Origin: Proteobacteria bacterium UBA981
GTDB lineage: Bacteria; Pseudomonadota; Gammaproteobacteria; Ga0077536
NCBI GenBank assembly: GCA_002292285.1
Contig: DBBP01000017.1
Location: forward strand, 1 to 64,000
Direction of reading: 5' to 3'
Length of the DNA: 64,000 bases
A model generated the notes under the pieces. It did no database searches. It was not told where the DNA came from and saw only the letters and a program-made list of their open reading frames with translations. The translations under genes were made by a program, and so were the position numbers. Below, in pieces: positions 27,317 through 36,772 of this stretch (position 1 is the stretch's first letter; each line of letters opens with the position of its first letter).

Positions 27317-28596
27317 AGCGCGCTTATACGATTCTGCTAGCGCTCTCGATTCCATTGCTCCTGGCGCGAATCTTCTGGCGCGGTCGCACGGACCGAAAGC
27401 AATGGCGGGGCTGGCGCGAACGGCTAGGAATTTACGACCGCAGGTCCTCAATCACCGACGTGGTTTGGGTGCACGCCGTATCGGTCGGCGAAAGTATGGC
27501 TGCTGTTCCTCTTATAGTAGCCATGCTTGAACGCGACAGCGCAATCAGAATTGTCGTTACAACAACCACTTCGACTGGTGCAGATAACGTTGAGCGCATG
27601 CTGGGGGATAGTGTGGAACACGTTTATTTCCCGTACGACCTACCCGTTATCCTGAGACGTTTTCTCGCTCGTTTTAAACCGCGCATATTGATCATATTAG
27701 AAACTGAACTATGGCCGAATACGGTAGATCAATGCCGCGCGGCCGGCGTCCCGGTAGTGCTAGTGAACGCGAGACTGTCTGAAAAATCGTTGTCCGGATA
27801 TTCGCGCGTTGCGGCATTTAGCAGGGCATTAATCCAGTCGGTTAATGCGATTGCGGCGCAGAGCGTAGCTGACGCCAATCGATTCTTGCAGATGGGAGCG
27901 AGCGCAGGACTGGTAGAGGTCACTGGCAGTCTGAAGTTTGACATTCAGGTGCCCGCCAGTGTGCGCGAGGAAGCCGAGGTGTTGAAGCGAAAGCTCGGCG
28001 TGAACCGGCCGGTGATCGTCTTTGGTAGTACTCGCGAGGGCGAAGAGGCGCTGCTATTGGATGCCGTGTTTGACTTGAAAGCGGAATTCGAAAACTTGTT
28101 ATTCATCTTTGCGCCGCGCCATCCCGAGCGCTTTGTTGATGTCGCCGAATTGTTTCGGAGCGCCAATCTGCACGTAGTCACGCAAAGCAGCGGGGCACCA
28201 TGCAGCGAGGATGTGTCCGTTTATATCGCGGACTCGATGGGTGAACTACCGCGATTTTACGCAGCGGCCGACGTCGCGTTTGTCGGTGGCAGTTTGCTGC
28301 CCTACGGCGGGCATAACGTGCTGGAACCAGCAGCTCTGGGCACGCCGGTGCTGAGCGGGCCGTATACGCAGAATTTCGCCGAAACTTGTACGCTTCTTCG
28401 CAGCGTGGGGGCGCTCATCGTGGTGGATGATGGCGATGAGCTGGTGCATGTCGCCGGCCGCTGGTTAAAAGACAGCAACGAACGAGACCGAGTTGGTCAA
28501 CTGGGGAGTGATGTCGTTCGTGAGCACGGTGGAGCAACGCGTCGAACCCTTGAGCTGGTCGACAACCACATTCTGTCAAATGCAGCCGAGATTTAA
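27313..28596 (+). CDS. waaA: 3-deoxy-D-manno-octulosonic acid transferase (Kdo transferase)
   Basis: GT30 enzyme that adds Kdo to lipid IVA at the inner membrane. The open frame continues upstream of the first TTG (27355) to CTG 27313. Starting there gives a 427-residue protein whose first 25 residues align without a gap to the N-terminal membrane anchor of E. coli WaaA (25 residues up to the shared RGR), and gives a CTGA overlap with the hldD stop. With the TTG start the anchor would be lost. Body motifs include WVHAVSVGES, ETELWPN, VFGSTREGEE and GGHNVLEPAALG. No ATG is available. CTG initiation with translational coupling is inferred from this fit. Confidence 0.9.
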   Translation: MKRAYTILLALSIPLLLARIFWRGRTDRKQWRGWRERLGIYDRRSSITDVVWVHAVSVGESMAAVPLIVAMLERDSAIRIVVTTTTSTGADNVERMLGDSVEHVYFPYDLPVILRRFLARFKPRILIILETELWPNTVDQCRAAGVPVVLVNARLSEKSLSGYSRVAAFSRALIQSVNAIAAQSVADANRFLQMGASAGLVEVTGSLKFDIQVPASVREEAEVLKRKLGVNRPVIVFGSTREGEEALLLDAVFDLKAEFENLLFIFAPRHPERFVDVAELFRSANLHVVTQSSGAPCSEDVSVYIADSMGELPRFYAAADVAFVGGSLLPYGGHNVLEPAALGTPVLSGPYTQNFAETCTLLRSVGALIVVDDGDELVHVAGRWLKDSNERDRVGQLGSDVVREHGGATRRTLELVDNHILSNAAEI

Positions 28597-28657
28597 GGCC
28601 CGGGCGGGCGCGGCAGCTGAGTCGAACCTGGAAACAGGCGTCGGGGCCTTGAGCCCC

Positions 28658-28666
28658 TGCTAGAAT
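28658..28666 (+). promoter_or_regulatory. Extended -10 promoter of the glycine-zipper gene
   Basis: TGC followed by TAGAAT (28661-28666), an extended -10 without a good -35. An AAGGAG ribosome site and ATG 28702 follow. Confidence 0.5.
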
Positions 28667-28701
28667 AAGTTCAGAAACATGAACGGCAAGGAGAAGTGCG
28701 A

Positions 28702-29310
28702 ATGTTCCGCTACATGACACTGAGTTTCGCCATCCTCGGTTGCACCGGGGTCTTTCATGGCGTTAGCGCTGCGCAGGTGTTTGCCTACCCGAATGCCGGA
28801 CAAACCGAGCAAACGCAGGCCCAGGATCGTTTCGAATGCCATCAGTGGTCAGTGTCGCAAAGCGGCTTCGATCCGTCTTCGGCGGCGCCCCTGGCGGGCG
28901 CGCCGGCGACGCCAGTTTCGCCACCTGTTGGCTCGCGTTACAGTGACCAGCGCCCACCTCAACAAGGGCGGGGTTTGCTCGGCATTGGCGATGGGGGTTT
29001 TTTCGAAGGTGGCGGTATGGTCGGTGACGCAGCGACCGGTGCGGCACTTGGTGCAGCTGGTGGTGCGCTCGCCGGGGATGTTGGTGAGGGTGCTGCTATC
29101 GGAGCGCTGGCCTCAACCGTGTTTGGCGCATTCAGCCGTTCGAGCAAGCCCGCGCAGGCGCCGCGCCCTCAGCCGAGCCCCAGTCAGGATCACTATCGCC
29201 AACAGCAGCAGGCAGCGAACCAACAGCACAATGAAAGAATACAACGGGTGGACGAATACAATCGTGCGTTCGGCGCATGCATGACTGCCCGCGATTACAC
29301 CGTTAATTGA
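28702..29310 (+). CDS. Glycine-zipper envelope protein
   Basis: 202 residues from ATG 28702, eight bases after AAGGAG; the GTG at 28696 is too close to that site. Signal peptide to about residue 25 (VSA|AQ). The next part (FAYPNAGQTEQTQAQDRFEC) resembles the start of YMGG-type glycine-zipper proteins. A central Gly/Ala zipper (GDAATGAALGAAGGALAG) could insert in membranes, and a Gln-rich C terminus ends in a conserved Cys (FGACMTARDYTV). Envelope location is likely; no enzymatic function is apparent. Confidence 0.75.
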   Translation: MFRYMTLSFAILGCTGVFHGVSAAQVFAYPNAGQTEQTQAQDRFECHQWSVSQSGFDPSSAAPLAGAPATPVSPPVGSRYSDQRPPQQGRGLLGIGDGGFFEGGGMVGDAATGAALGAAGGALAGDVGEGAAIGALASTVFGAFSRSSKPAQAPRPQPSPSQDHYRQQQQAANQQHNERIQRVDEYNRAFGACMTARDYTVN

Positions 29311-29349
29311 ATTGCAGGTGCCCTCCGATCAGAGCACGTTCGCAGGTCT

Positions 29350-29928
29350 TTAGGGCAGCAATGCCTGAATCGATTTAAAGTGCTCATGAGTGGCATCTCC
29401 CAGCCACTCAAAGACCACTGATTCGGCACTCACGATCGACACGCCACACTGCCGCAGGCGTTCGAGCGAGTTTTGGTAATTTTCCAGGCGCCGCGAACAA
29501 ATTGCGTCCTCGACGACAAACACCTCCAGCCCTGCCTCGCTCAGATCGATGGCCGTTTGCAAAACGCAAACGTGGGCTTCCATGCCGACGATAACGATCT
29601 GGCGGCGATGAAGTTGATCAAGCGCAGATTGGAATCCTTCTGCACCCGCGCACGAGAACGCGGTTTTTTCAAAGCATTGTGTCGACGAGGGAAGTACCGC
29701 AGTCACTTCTTCGAGCGTTGGCCCGAGACCACGAGGATACTGCTCTGTGCTGATGACCGGAACATCAAGAAGGGCCGAGCTGCTTGCCAGCAAAGCAGAA
29801 TTTCGCACCACCCGTGTCAATACTTTACTCGGCATCGCCGCGCCCAATCGCACTTGCAGATCGATAGCGAGCAGAATTGAATCAGTTTGTCGGCAGCGCG
29901 ATGCTGCAGCGAAATCGTTATTCCCCAT
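29350..29928 (-). CDS. Isochorismatase-family cysteine hydrolase
   Basis: 192 residues with the triad of the family: Asp23 (AIDLQ), Lys88 (FEKTAFSC) and Cys121 (GMEAHVCVLQTA). Relatives include YcaC-like hydrolases and nicotinamidases; the substrate cannot be told. The ATG overlaps the tolC stop by one base (TGATG), so it is co-translated with tolC, an unusual partner. Convergent with the glycine-zipper gene. Confidence 0.88.
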   Translation of the reverse strand: MGNNDFAAASRCRQTDSILLAIDLQVRLGAAMPSKVLTRVVRNSALLASSSALLDVPVISTEQYPRGLGPTLEEVTAVLPSSTQCFEKTAFSCAGAEGFQSALDQLHRRQIVIVGMEAHVCVLQTAIDLSEAGLEVFVVEDAICSRRLENYQNSLERLRQCGVSIVSAESVVFEWLGDATHEHFKSIQALLP

Positions 29929-31355
29929 CAGTTAATGCCCATCTCAGAAGATTCGGAGTTGCCAGTCGGACTGCGGTTTTCCGCAGTATCAATTAGCCAC
30001 GCATTTGCCCACGCCAGATCGTCAGGGCTGAGGCTGCCGGCGGCCTGCTTCAAGCGCAGTGTCTCGACAATATAGTCGTAGCGCGCGCGTGAGTAATCGC
30101 GTTTCGCCTGCGACAGCACGCGCTCTGCAGCCACCACGTCAATCGCAGTACGAGTCCCGACCTCGAAGCCGGCCCGTGTTGATTCGAGGGCCGTGTGCGA
30201 TGAAAAAACTGCTTGGCGCAGCGCTTTTACAGAACTTATTTCTGCAATCACGCCGAGGTAAGCCTGGCGGGTTTCGCGATAAATAGATCGACGAGTCTGT
30301 TCAAGCTGTTCAAGAGCAACGCCATGTTCGTGAGTAGCTTCTCGAGTGCGCGAGAGTGTCCGCCCACCCTCGAAAATCGGCACGTTTAACGCGATGCCAA
30401 CGTCACTCTGGTGAATGTTGGTCGCCCCGAATCTGCCGCCCTGCTTATTAAATCCATGGCCGCCGACGAGGTCGATAGTCGGGAAATGTTGTGAGAATTC
30501 GCTGCGAATATCGTGATGGGCAATTTCAGCGGCGATAAGCGAGCTGCTCAGTTTGAGGTTGTTGCCCAGCGCAGTGGATGTCCACGCGTCGATATCCTGC
30601 GGTTCGGGAATGGTCAGGGACATGTCTTCGCCAAGAACTTTCAGTTCGAGATGATAGTCGGCAGTAATTTCTCGAAGTGCTTCGTTGGCGTTTTCGATAT
30701 CGTTGCGCGCGCGGATTTCGCTGGCCAGTGCGCGGTCGTAACCCGCCTGGGCTTCCTGCACGTCGGTGATGGCTATCAACCCGACGTCGAACCGTTGTTG
30801 AGCTTGCTCAAGCTGCGATTGCAGAGATTGCTTCTCGGCCGAGGCAAAGGCGAGGCTGTCTCGGGTTGCCAACACATCGAAATAGCGTTCGGCGACTCTC
30901 AGCATCAAATCCTGGTGCGCAACGAGGACGTCGACCTGGGATTTTTGCAGTTTCTTGCTAGCCTGCGCGAGGGCAACGAAGCGGTCGTGATGGTAAATCG
31001 GTTGTTCCATCTCGATGCGGTAATTATGGGTTGAAAAGGCAACCTTTCCGCCCGCCCCAACGCTCGATTCCGTTTTGATGCTTTGCCGGACGCGGTCAGC
31101 ACCTGCCCTGAAAGACAGTGTTGGAAACCAGAGTGCGGCACGGGCCTGCGGGATGCCTTCTGCAGTTACCAATGCACGTCGCTGCGCTTCCCGATAGAGT
31201 GGGTCCATTTGTTCGGCGGCGCCGAGAACGCTCAACAAATCGCTGGTCGCCGCCACAGGGACGCAAACCGATACTAGGACTACGCCAATAATGGCGGTGT
31301 AGAATCGCTGCAAATGGTGCCGCGTATCCGGGGAATTTCTGGATTGAGAATTCAC
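29928..31355 (-). CDS. tolC: TolC-family outer-membrane efflux/secretion channel
   Basis: 475 residues: signal peptide (cleavage near VAA|TS), then two OEP repeats of long amphipathic helices and barrel strands (LYREAQRRALVTAEGIPQAR, and the second repeat with GFEVGTRTAIDVVAAERVL). The latter motif is typical of TolC proper. It forms the outer-membrane exit duct for tripartite pumps and type I secretion. Downstream of pcm, as in many proteobacteria; followed by a cysteine hydrolase. No pump gene is in view. Confidence 0.92.
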   Translation of the reverse strand: MNSQSRNSPDTRHHLQRFYTAIIGVVLVSVCVPVAATSDLLSVLGAAEQMDPLYREAQRRALVTAEGIPQARAALWFPTLSFRAGADRVRQSIKTESSVGAGGKVAFSTHNYRIEMEQPIYHHDRFVALAQASKKLQKSQVDVLVAHQDLMLRVAERYFDVLATRDSLAFASAEKQSLQSQLEQAQQRFDVGLIAITDVQEAQAGYDRALASEIRARNDIENANEALREITADYHLELKVLGEDMSLTIPEPQDIDAWTSTALGNNLKLSSSLIAAEIAHHDIRSEFSQHFPTIDLVGGHGFNKQGGRFGATNIHQSDVGIALNVPIFEGGRTLSRTREATHEHGVALEQLEQTRRSIYRETRQAYLGVIAEISSVKALRQAVFSSHTALESTRAGFEVGTRTAIDVVAAERVLSQAKRDYSRARYDYIVETLRLKQAAGSLSPDDLAWANAWLIDTAENRSPTGNSESSEMGIN

Positions 31356-31439
31356 GAATTTAGCTTGTAGCTCCGCTGGCGAAGTGTCGCGAACCGGGCT
31401 GCTGTTGCCCTCGTAACTGGTCCAGCACGTTCAGGCGGT

Positions 31440-32093
31440 TCAGAATTCAAACTCCGGTTCCAGCTCGGCACCGGTTAGTGGCGTTAAATCAGTCTCGAAA
31501 AGGCTTTCCGCCGCCCAGTTATCTTTTGACAATCGAGTGATCAAAGTCGCTTCCATAACCGGAGCACTTCCAATAACAGCGAACATGCGGCCGTTGATGC
31601 TTAATTGTTGTTCGATTGCCGGTCTACGGCCCGGGCAGGACCCCGTAACCACAATAACGTCGTAAGGTTCGGCGGTACTCCATCCATCCACGCCGTCACC
31701 GACGTGAAGTTTCACGTTGCCTATTCCGGCACTGCGCAAACTGGCCTGTGCTTTTGAGGACAAATCTTCGTGTTGCTCGATGCTGGTCACGTGTGCACCG
31801 AGGGTCGCGAGCAACGCAGTCAAATACCCGCTCCCGGTGCCGATTTCGAGGATCCGATCGCCGGCGCGAATAGCTAGCGCCTGCAGCAAGCGAGCCTCCA
31901 CTTTGGGAGGCATCATTGACTGACCGTGCCCGAGGCCGATACTCGTGTCGCTGAACGCAAGTTGCCGGTAATCCTCGGGTACAAATAGTTCACGGCGAAT
32001 CTCGGAACAGGCAGAAAGTACCTCAGGATCCAGCACGTCCCACGGGCGGATTTGCTGTTCTATCATGTTGAAGCGAGCGGTTTCGAAGTCCAT
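31440..32093 (-). CDS. Protein-L-isoaspartate O-methyltransferase family protein
   Basis: 217-residue SAM-dependent methyltransferase with motif I LEIGTGSGYLTALL and the family segment GHGQSMMPPKVEARLLQAL. This is the shorter PIMT-type group encoded before tolC, distinct from the pcm next to surE. It may repair isoaspartyl residues; that activity is not certain for this subgroup. It heads the pcm-tolC-hydrolase string behind a perfect TATAAT box. Confidence 0.88.
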   Translation of the reverse strand: MDFETARFNMIEQQIRPWDVLDPEVLSACSEIRRELFVPEDYRQLAFSDTSIGLGHGQSMMPPKVEARLLQALAIRAGDRILEIGTGSGYLTALLATLGAHVTSIEQHEDLSSKAQASLRSAGIGNVKLHVGDGVDGWSTAEPYDVIVVTGSCPGRRPAIEQQLSINGRMFAVIGSAPVMEATLITRLSKDNWAAESLFETDLTPLTGAELEPEFEF

Positions 32094-32170
32094 CTAGATT
32101 CTGCGCCGATGTCGAAAATGAATTGTCGCGACAGACCTGCAGGGACCCTGCGGCCGATCGGTGACCGAGC

Positions 32171-32197
32171 ATTATATAGTCTGGACGTCGCTACCAA
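32171..32197 (-). promoter_or_regulatory. Promoter of the pcm-tolC operon
   Basis: Minus-strand TATAAT (32171-32176) with TTGGTA (32192-32197) at a short 15-bp spacing. Two palindromes lie in the predicted leader: GCAGGG/CCCTGC (near 32138-32150) and TGTCGCGACA (32124-32133). Confidence 0.5.
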
Positions 32198-32224
32198 CCA
32201 GCAGTATTAGCGGGCGCCTGTGCC

Positions 32225-33253
32225 TTAGTGTGGTCCGACGGCTACCGCTCTACGAAGCTCCGCCATGGCGCCTTTGACGACCGCGACACCTGCAGTGACG
32301 CTGGTGGCCTCAGTACTCAGTGTGCGGCGCCAGCTGCGCGCGCCAGGTTGTCCCTGGAAGAAGCTCAGCAAATGCCGCGTCATATGTTTGAGATAAGTCC
32401 CGCGCTGACGTTCGTCTGCAACGTAATCGAGATACTGCTCAATGATATCGAAGCGCGTCGGGACGTTGTACTTCACGCTGTCATCGAATAGGGCGTGTTC
32501 TATCTCAATGAGGCGGTAGGGGTCGTCGTAGGCTTGCCTGCCCAGCATGACACCGTCAACATAATCGAGATGTGCACGAGCACCCGCCGGCGACGTGATG
32601 CCGCCATTGACAACGATTTCTACGTGCGGGAATTCGCGTTTAATCCGATACACCCAGGCGTATTCCAGTGGCGGGACCTCACGATTCTCGCGAGGACTCA
32701 ATCCTTTTAGCCAGGCCTTGCGTGCGTGCACATGAAATACGCGACACCCGGCGTCCACCAGAACGCCAATGAAGTTCGCGAAATAATCGTAGCTGTAGAG
32801 TTCATCAACGCCTAGGCGACACTTAACACTGACGACTACGTCATCTGGCACTGAGTCGCGCAATGCGGTCAGGCAAGCGGCTACTTTACTGGGCTCGCGC
32901 ATCAGCACAGCGCCGAAGGCGCCAGCCTGTACGCGATCGCTAGGGCAGCCACAATTCAGGTTGATTTCGTCATACCCCCAGCGACTCGCGATTAAAGCCG
33001 CACGAGCGAGCTCACCAGGCTCACTGCCACCTAGCTGCAAGGCTACCGGAGATTCACGTGGCGCGAAGCTTAGAAACCGCTCGTGATCGCCGTGAATGAT
33101 CGCGCCAGTGTTGATCATCTCTGTATACAAGCGCATACGCGGAGAAATCAGGCGCACCAGGTAGCGAAAATGACGATCGGTTTTCTGCATCATCGGCGCC
33201 AGGCAAAATCTCCACGGGCTGGCAGAGCCGGCAGGTGTTTCTATTGTCGTCAT
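32225..33253 (-). CDS. dusA: tRNA-dihydrouridine(20/20a) synthase DusA
   Basis: FMN enzyme reducing uridines in the tRNA D-loop. 342 residues from ATG 33253 (MTTIETPAGS), chosen over the upstream start at 33265 because it gives an ATGA overlap with the mutH stop. TIM-barrel motifs LAPMMQKTDRHFR, INLNCGCPSDRVQAG (catalytic Cys), HVHARKAWLKGLSP and VVNGGI place it in the DusA subgroup. Confidence 0.95.
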   Translation of the reverse strand: MTTIETPAGSASPWRFCLAPMMQKTDRHFRYLVRLISPRMRLYTEMINTGAIIHGDHERFLSFAPRESPVALQLGGSEPGELARAALIASRWGYDEINLNCGCPSDRVQAGAFGAVLMREPSKVAACLTALRDSVPDDVVVSVKCRLGVDELYSYDYFANFIGVLVDAGCRVFHVHARKAWLKGLSPRENREVPPLEYAWVYRIKREFPHVEIVVNGGITSPAGARAHLDYVDGVMLGRQAYDDPYRLIEIEHALFDDSVKYNVPTRFDIIEQYLDYVADERQRGTYLKHMTRHLLSFFQGQPGARSWRRTLSTEATSVTAGVAVVKGAMAELRRAVAVGPH

Positions 33254-33921
33254 GCGGTATTGCAATCACTCAGAATTCGGGTCGTGAACGAGGGCCGTAA
33301 ATAAAAACCGCGCGGCAACGTCGCCGCGAGTTCGCCACTTTCGTCGCTCACCGGAACCAGGGCATCACGGTTTGCAGCCTTGGGGCGCACCTGCAGGTAA
33401 GTGCCAGAGCGGGCATCGAGTTCCCCGAATCGTCCGGTCACGATCAATTCCATGTGTTCCTCCCAATCCTCGCGCAATATCTGTTCATCTTCGTCTGAGG
33501 GACTCCATAGACATGCTGCGCCGATTCGTCGAGCATCTATTTTCAGAGTGCGATCGAGTTCGATCGGGACCCACAATACGCGCGCTAATTTATGGCGGAC
33601 GGTCGAGGTGAACCACTGCTCTGCGATCGCGCCACGTGCGGGAATTGTGCAGACATGGGTGGATTCCGCGCATCGTCCACGCCGGTTGACCGGAACCGTT
33701 TTCAATTCGATGCCGAGCGATTCGAAGTCCGGGACGGGACGCGACATCGCAGTAGCGCCGAGGACATGCTCTAGCAAATCGCCAATGACACCCTTATGCC
33801 CGCTTAGATTTGCGGGTAGGGGGAAGTGATACGCGTTCGCGATCTCGCCCAAGCTCCAACCAGCCAACGCTCCAGCGCGGGACAGTAGTTCTCGCTCGGA
33901 TTGGGGCGCTGATTCGCTCAT
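33250..33921 (-). CDS. mutH: DNA mismatch repair endonuclease MutH
   Basis: Nicks the unmethylated strand at hemimethylated GATC after MutS/MutL activation. 223 residues; catalytic triad Asp65, Glu72, Lys74 in DFESLGIELKT, plus RHKLARVLWVPIE, LWSPSDEDEQ, LREDWEEHMELIV and LQVRPKAANRDAL, as in E. coli MutH. Its presence predicts Dam methylation and a Dam-directed MutHLS system. It is coupled to dusA by a four-base overlap and lies 23 bases after map. Confidence 0.95.
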   Translation of the reverse strand: MSESAPQSERELLSRAGALAGWSLGEIANAYHFPLPANLSGHKGVIGDLLEHVLGATAMSRPVPDFESLGIELKTVPVNRRGRCAESTHVCTIPARGAIAEQWFTSTVRHKLARVLWVPIELDRTLKIDARRIGAACLWSPSDEDEQILREDWEEHMELIVTGRFGELDARSGTYLQVRPKAANRDALVPVSDESGELAATLPRGFYLRPSFTTRILSDCNTA

Positions 33922-33944
33922 CGCTGAAATCGCTACCGCAGCGA

Positions 33945-34724
33945 CTATGCCGCTATCTCAAAACTCTCCTCAGCACGCGCGGTAAGTACTTCATGACCAG
34001 TGTCGGTTACCAGCACGGTGTGTTCCCATTGCGCCGAGAGACTGTGGTCCTTCGTTACCACGGTCCATTGATCGCCCAGTAATTTCACATGCCGCTTGCC
34101 GATATTGATCATCGGTTCAATGGTAAAAATCATGCCGGGTGTCAAAACGAGTCCGGTTCCGGGTGTACCGTAATGCAGCACCTGTGGTTCTTCGTGAAAT
34201 TCCACGCCGATGCCGTGGCCGCAATACTCTCGTACGACTGAATATTTTCGCGATTCGGCGTGTTGTTGGATGGCGGCACCGATGTCTCCGAGTCGCACTC
34301 CCGGGCGGACCATATCGATACCTAAGCAAAGGCACTCGTACGCCGTATCGACCAGACGCCTGGCCTTGACCGAACCGTTTCCGACAATGAACATTTTTGA
34401 GGTATCGCCGTGATAGCCGTCTTTTATGACTGTGATATCAACGTTGACGATGTCGCCATCGCGAAGTTTTCTGTCGGCCGGAATCCCGTGGCACACGACA
34501 TGGTTTATGGATGTGCATATTGATTTTGGGAAACCGTGGTAGTTCAGGGGCGCCGGTATCGCCTGCTGCGTGTCAACAATGTGCCGGTGGCATATATCGT
34601 CGAGTTCCGCGGTCGTGATACCTGGCTCAATATGGGTCGCGATCAGCTCCAGAACTTCGGCTGCGAGGTGTCCCGCGACCTTCATTTTGGCGATTTCGTC
34701 TTCAGATTTGATGGTCACGGGCAT
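33945..34724 (-). CDS. map: Methionine aminopeptidase, type I
   Basis: Removes N-terminal Met from nascent proteins. 259 residues with the metal-binding Asp residues in DGDIVNVDITVI and HGDTSKMF, the His in GHGIGVEFHEEP and the Glu residues in FTIEPMI and later. Divergent from rpsB, the standard arrangement in gammaproteobacteria; possibly cotranscribed with mutH-dusA. Confidence 0.96.
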   Translation of the reverse strand: MPVTIKSEDEIAKMKVAGHLAAEVLELIATHIEPGITTAELDDICHRHIVDTQQAIPAPLNYHGFPKSICTSINHVVCHGIPADRKLRDGDIVNVDITVIKDGYHGDTSKMFIVGNGSVKARRLVDTAYECLCLGIDMVRPGVRLGDIGAAIQQHAESRKYSVVREYCGHGIGVEFHEEPQVLHYGTPGTGLVLTPGMIFTIEPMINIGKRHVKLLGDQWTVVTKDHSLSAQWEHTVLVTDTGHEVLTARAEESFEIAA

Positions 34725-34747
34725 AAAAGGTTACTGCGTCCAAGTCA

Positions 34748-34776
34748 TTGTTGCGATAGAGGTTCCATGGTATAAA
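34748..34776 (+). promoter_or_regulatory. Sigma-70 promoter of rpsB-tsf
   Basis: TTGTTG (34748-34753), 17-bp spacer, TATAAA (34771-34776), followed by a GC-rich discriminator GCGCGCGG, consistent with growth-rate/stringent control of ribosomal protein genes. Confidence 0.7.
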
Positions 34777-34782
34777 GCGCGC

Positions 34783-34915
34783 GGCCTTGAGGCAATCGAA
34801 GCTTAATCCAATTACGCACACGTATCGACACACACGCCCGGGTGTCTACCCCTAACCAGGGTTAGATTGGCGTCTGGGATGCGTGGAGGCAAAACCCGAA
34901 AAGGAGCAAAACATA
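34783..34915 (+). promoter_or_regulatory. rpsB 5' leader with hairpins
   Basis: About 130 transcribed bases precede rpsB. They contain GACAC/GTGTC arms (near 34826-34847) and CTAAC/GTTAG arms (near 34852-34865). In E. coli the rpsB leader binds S2 for autogenous control of rpsB-tsf; the position suggests the same here, but the fold was not computed. AAGGAG (34901-34906) is the ribosome site. Confidence 0.5.
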
Positions 34916-35797
34916 ATGAGCGACGTAAGTATGCGTCAGATGCTGGAAGCTGGCGTACATTTTGGCCACCAAACCCGCTACTGGCACCCGAAGATGGCCC
35001 CGTATATTTTCGGGGAACGCAACAAAATCCATATCATCGACCTCGAATCAACCGTGCCGCTATTCGAAGAGGCACGAAATTTTATCGGTCGAATCGCCTC
35101 CAAGCACGGCAAAATCCTGTTTGTCGGGACCAAACGATCGGCCCAAGAGTGCATAGCCGCTGAAGCCGAACGCTGCGGAATGCCCTACGTCAGCCGGCGT
35201 TGGCTGGGTGGGATGCTGACAAACTTCAAGACCGTCAAGCAGTCCATTCGCCGCCTCAAAGAACTTGAGACGATGATCGAGAACGGGGGGCTGGAGCGGA
35301 TTTCCAAGAAAGAAGGCCTGAACCTCCGTCGCGAATTGGACAAACTCAATCGTGGACTGGGCGGTATAAAAGACATGGAAAGTCTTCCCGATGCACTGTT
35401 CATCGTAGATGTCGGTCACGAGCGTATCGCCGTTGCTGAAGCAGTCAAACTCGGGATTCCGATTGTCGCTGTTGTCGACACCAACAATGCACCAGACGGT
35501 GTTGACTACATCATCCCCGGCAATGATGACGCGATTCGCTCTATCCAGCTATATGTGAAAGCTATGGCTGATGCAGCACTCGACGCCCAAGCCGCGGTGG
35601 CCCATATCGCTGCAGGAAGCAACGACGATTTCGTCGAAGTGGATGAGGTTGCGGTTGCGGCTGCTTCCGCTCCGGAAGTGAGTCCGGAACCGACGCCGGA
35701 AGTCGTCGCTGAGGCTACTCCAGAGGTCGCTGCAGAGTCTGCTCCAGAGGCGGTTGCCTCGGACACGCCTCCGGCAACCCCTAACGCGGCGGAATAA
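34916..35797 (+). CDS. rpsB: 30S ribosomal protein S2 with extended acidic tail
   Basis: 293 residues from ATG 34916 ([20 protein letters not shown]), ten bases after AAGGAG; the open frame reaches further upstream, but the family starts here. The core (about 1-235) is standard ([42 protein letters not shown]). The last 55 or so residues form a low-complexity Ala/Glu/Pro/Val tail ([18 protein letters not shown] and similar), making the protein about 50 residues longer than E. coli S2. Confidence 0.96.
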   Translation: MSDVSMRQMLEAGVHFGHQTRYWHPKMAPYIFGERNKIHIIDLESTVPLFEEARNFIGRIASKHGKILFVGTKRSAQECIAAEAERCGMPYVSRRWLGGMLTNFKTVKQSIRRLKELETMIENGGLERISKKEGLNLRRELDKLNRGLGGIKDMESLPDALFIVDVGHERIAVAEAVKLGIPIVAVVDTNNAPDGVDYIIPGNDDAIRSIQLYVKAMADAALDAQAAVAHIAAGSNDDFVEVDEVAVAAASAPEVSPEPTPEVVAEATPEVAAESAPEAVASDTPPATPNAAE

Positions 35798-35854
35798 GCG
35801 CACTCTTGCGATGCGCCGCCCAGGCGCATCGACAGAATTTAAGGATATCTATAC

Positions 35855-36739
35855 ATGGCGATAACAGCCGCGATGGTGAAGGAGCTCCGCGAAAGATCTG
35901 GCGCGGGCATGATGGAATGCAAAAAGGCGCTGGTCGAAACGGATGGCGATATCGAAGGCGCGATCGAGTTTTTGCGCAAAACCGGTGCTGCCAAAGCGGC
36001 TAAAAAAGCTGGGCGCATTGCAACCGAAGGCGCCATCGTCACGGCGATTGGCGATGACGCTGCAGTCATGGTTGAAATAAATTGCGAGACGGATTTCGCT
36101 GCAAACGACGACTACTTCAGGACGTTCGCGCAACTGGTCGCCGACGCTGCCTTGCAACACGCTCCCGCTGATGTAGACGGGCTGAAAGCCGTCTCGACCG
36201 GCGGACCAGAGACCGTCGAGCAATTGCGCACTAACCTGATCGCAAAGATCGGTGAGAACATTGATATTCGTCGCTTCACTCGAGTCGATACCGGAACCAA
36301 TGTCACCGCGTCTTACTTGCATGGCAGGCGGATCGGTGTGTTGGTGACGTTACTCGAGGGTGAGGCTGAATTGGCGCGCGACTTGGCTATGCACATCGCT
36401 GCGAGTAATCCGGTCTGCGTGAGCGAAGATGATGTACCCGCGGAGCTGATGGATAAAGAACGTGCCGTTCATCAGGCTCAGGCGGAGGAAAGTGGCAAGC
36501 CGCCTGAGATCGTCGAGAAAATGGTTGCCGGTCGACTCAAAAAATTCGTCAGCGAAATAGCGCTGACCGGCCAGGCTTACGTAAAAGACCCTGACATGAC
36601 AGTCGCGAAATTACTTGCCGATAAATCGGCGTCTGTACAAGGTTTCGTGCGCTTTGAAGTCGGTGAAGGGATCGAAAAGAAGGTAGATAACTTCGCTGAA
36701 GAAGTTATGGCCCAAGCGCGCAGTGCCAGTAAGGGATAG
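35855..36739 (+). CDS. tsf: Elongation factor Ts
   Basis: Nucleotide-exchange factor for EF-Tu. 294 residues with the N-terminal UBA-like domain ([20 protein letters not shown]), the EF-Tu contact motif TDFAAND, and the Tsf core repeats. Cotranscribed with rpsB, as in most bacteria. Confidence 0.97.
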   Translation: MAITAAMVKELRERSGAGMMECKKALVETDGDIEGAIEFLRKTGAAKAAKKAGRIATEGAIVTAIGDDAAVMVEINCETDFAANDDYFRTFAQLVADAALQHAPADVDGLKAVSTGGPETVEQLRTNLIAKIGENIDIRRFTRVDTGTNVTASYLHGRRIGVLVTLLEGEAELARDLAMHIAASNPVCVSEDDVPAELMDKERAVHQAQAEESGKPPEIVEKMVAGRLKKFVSEIALTGQAYVKDPDMTVAKLLADKSASVQGFVRFEVGEGIEKKVDNFAEEVMAQARSASKG

Positions 36740-36772
36740 CGGTACAGCAGACGCGATTCCTGCGGCGACAAG

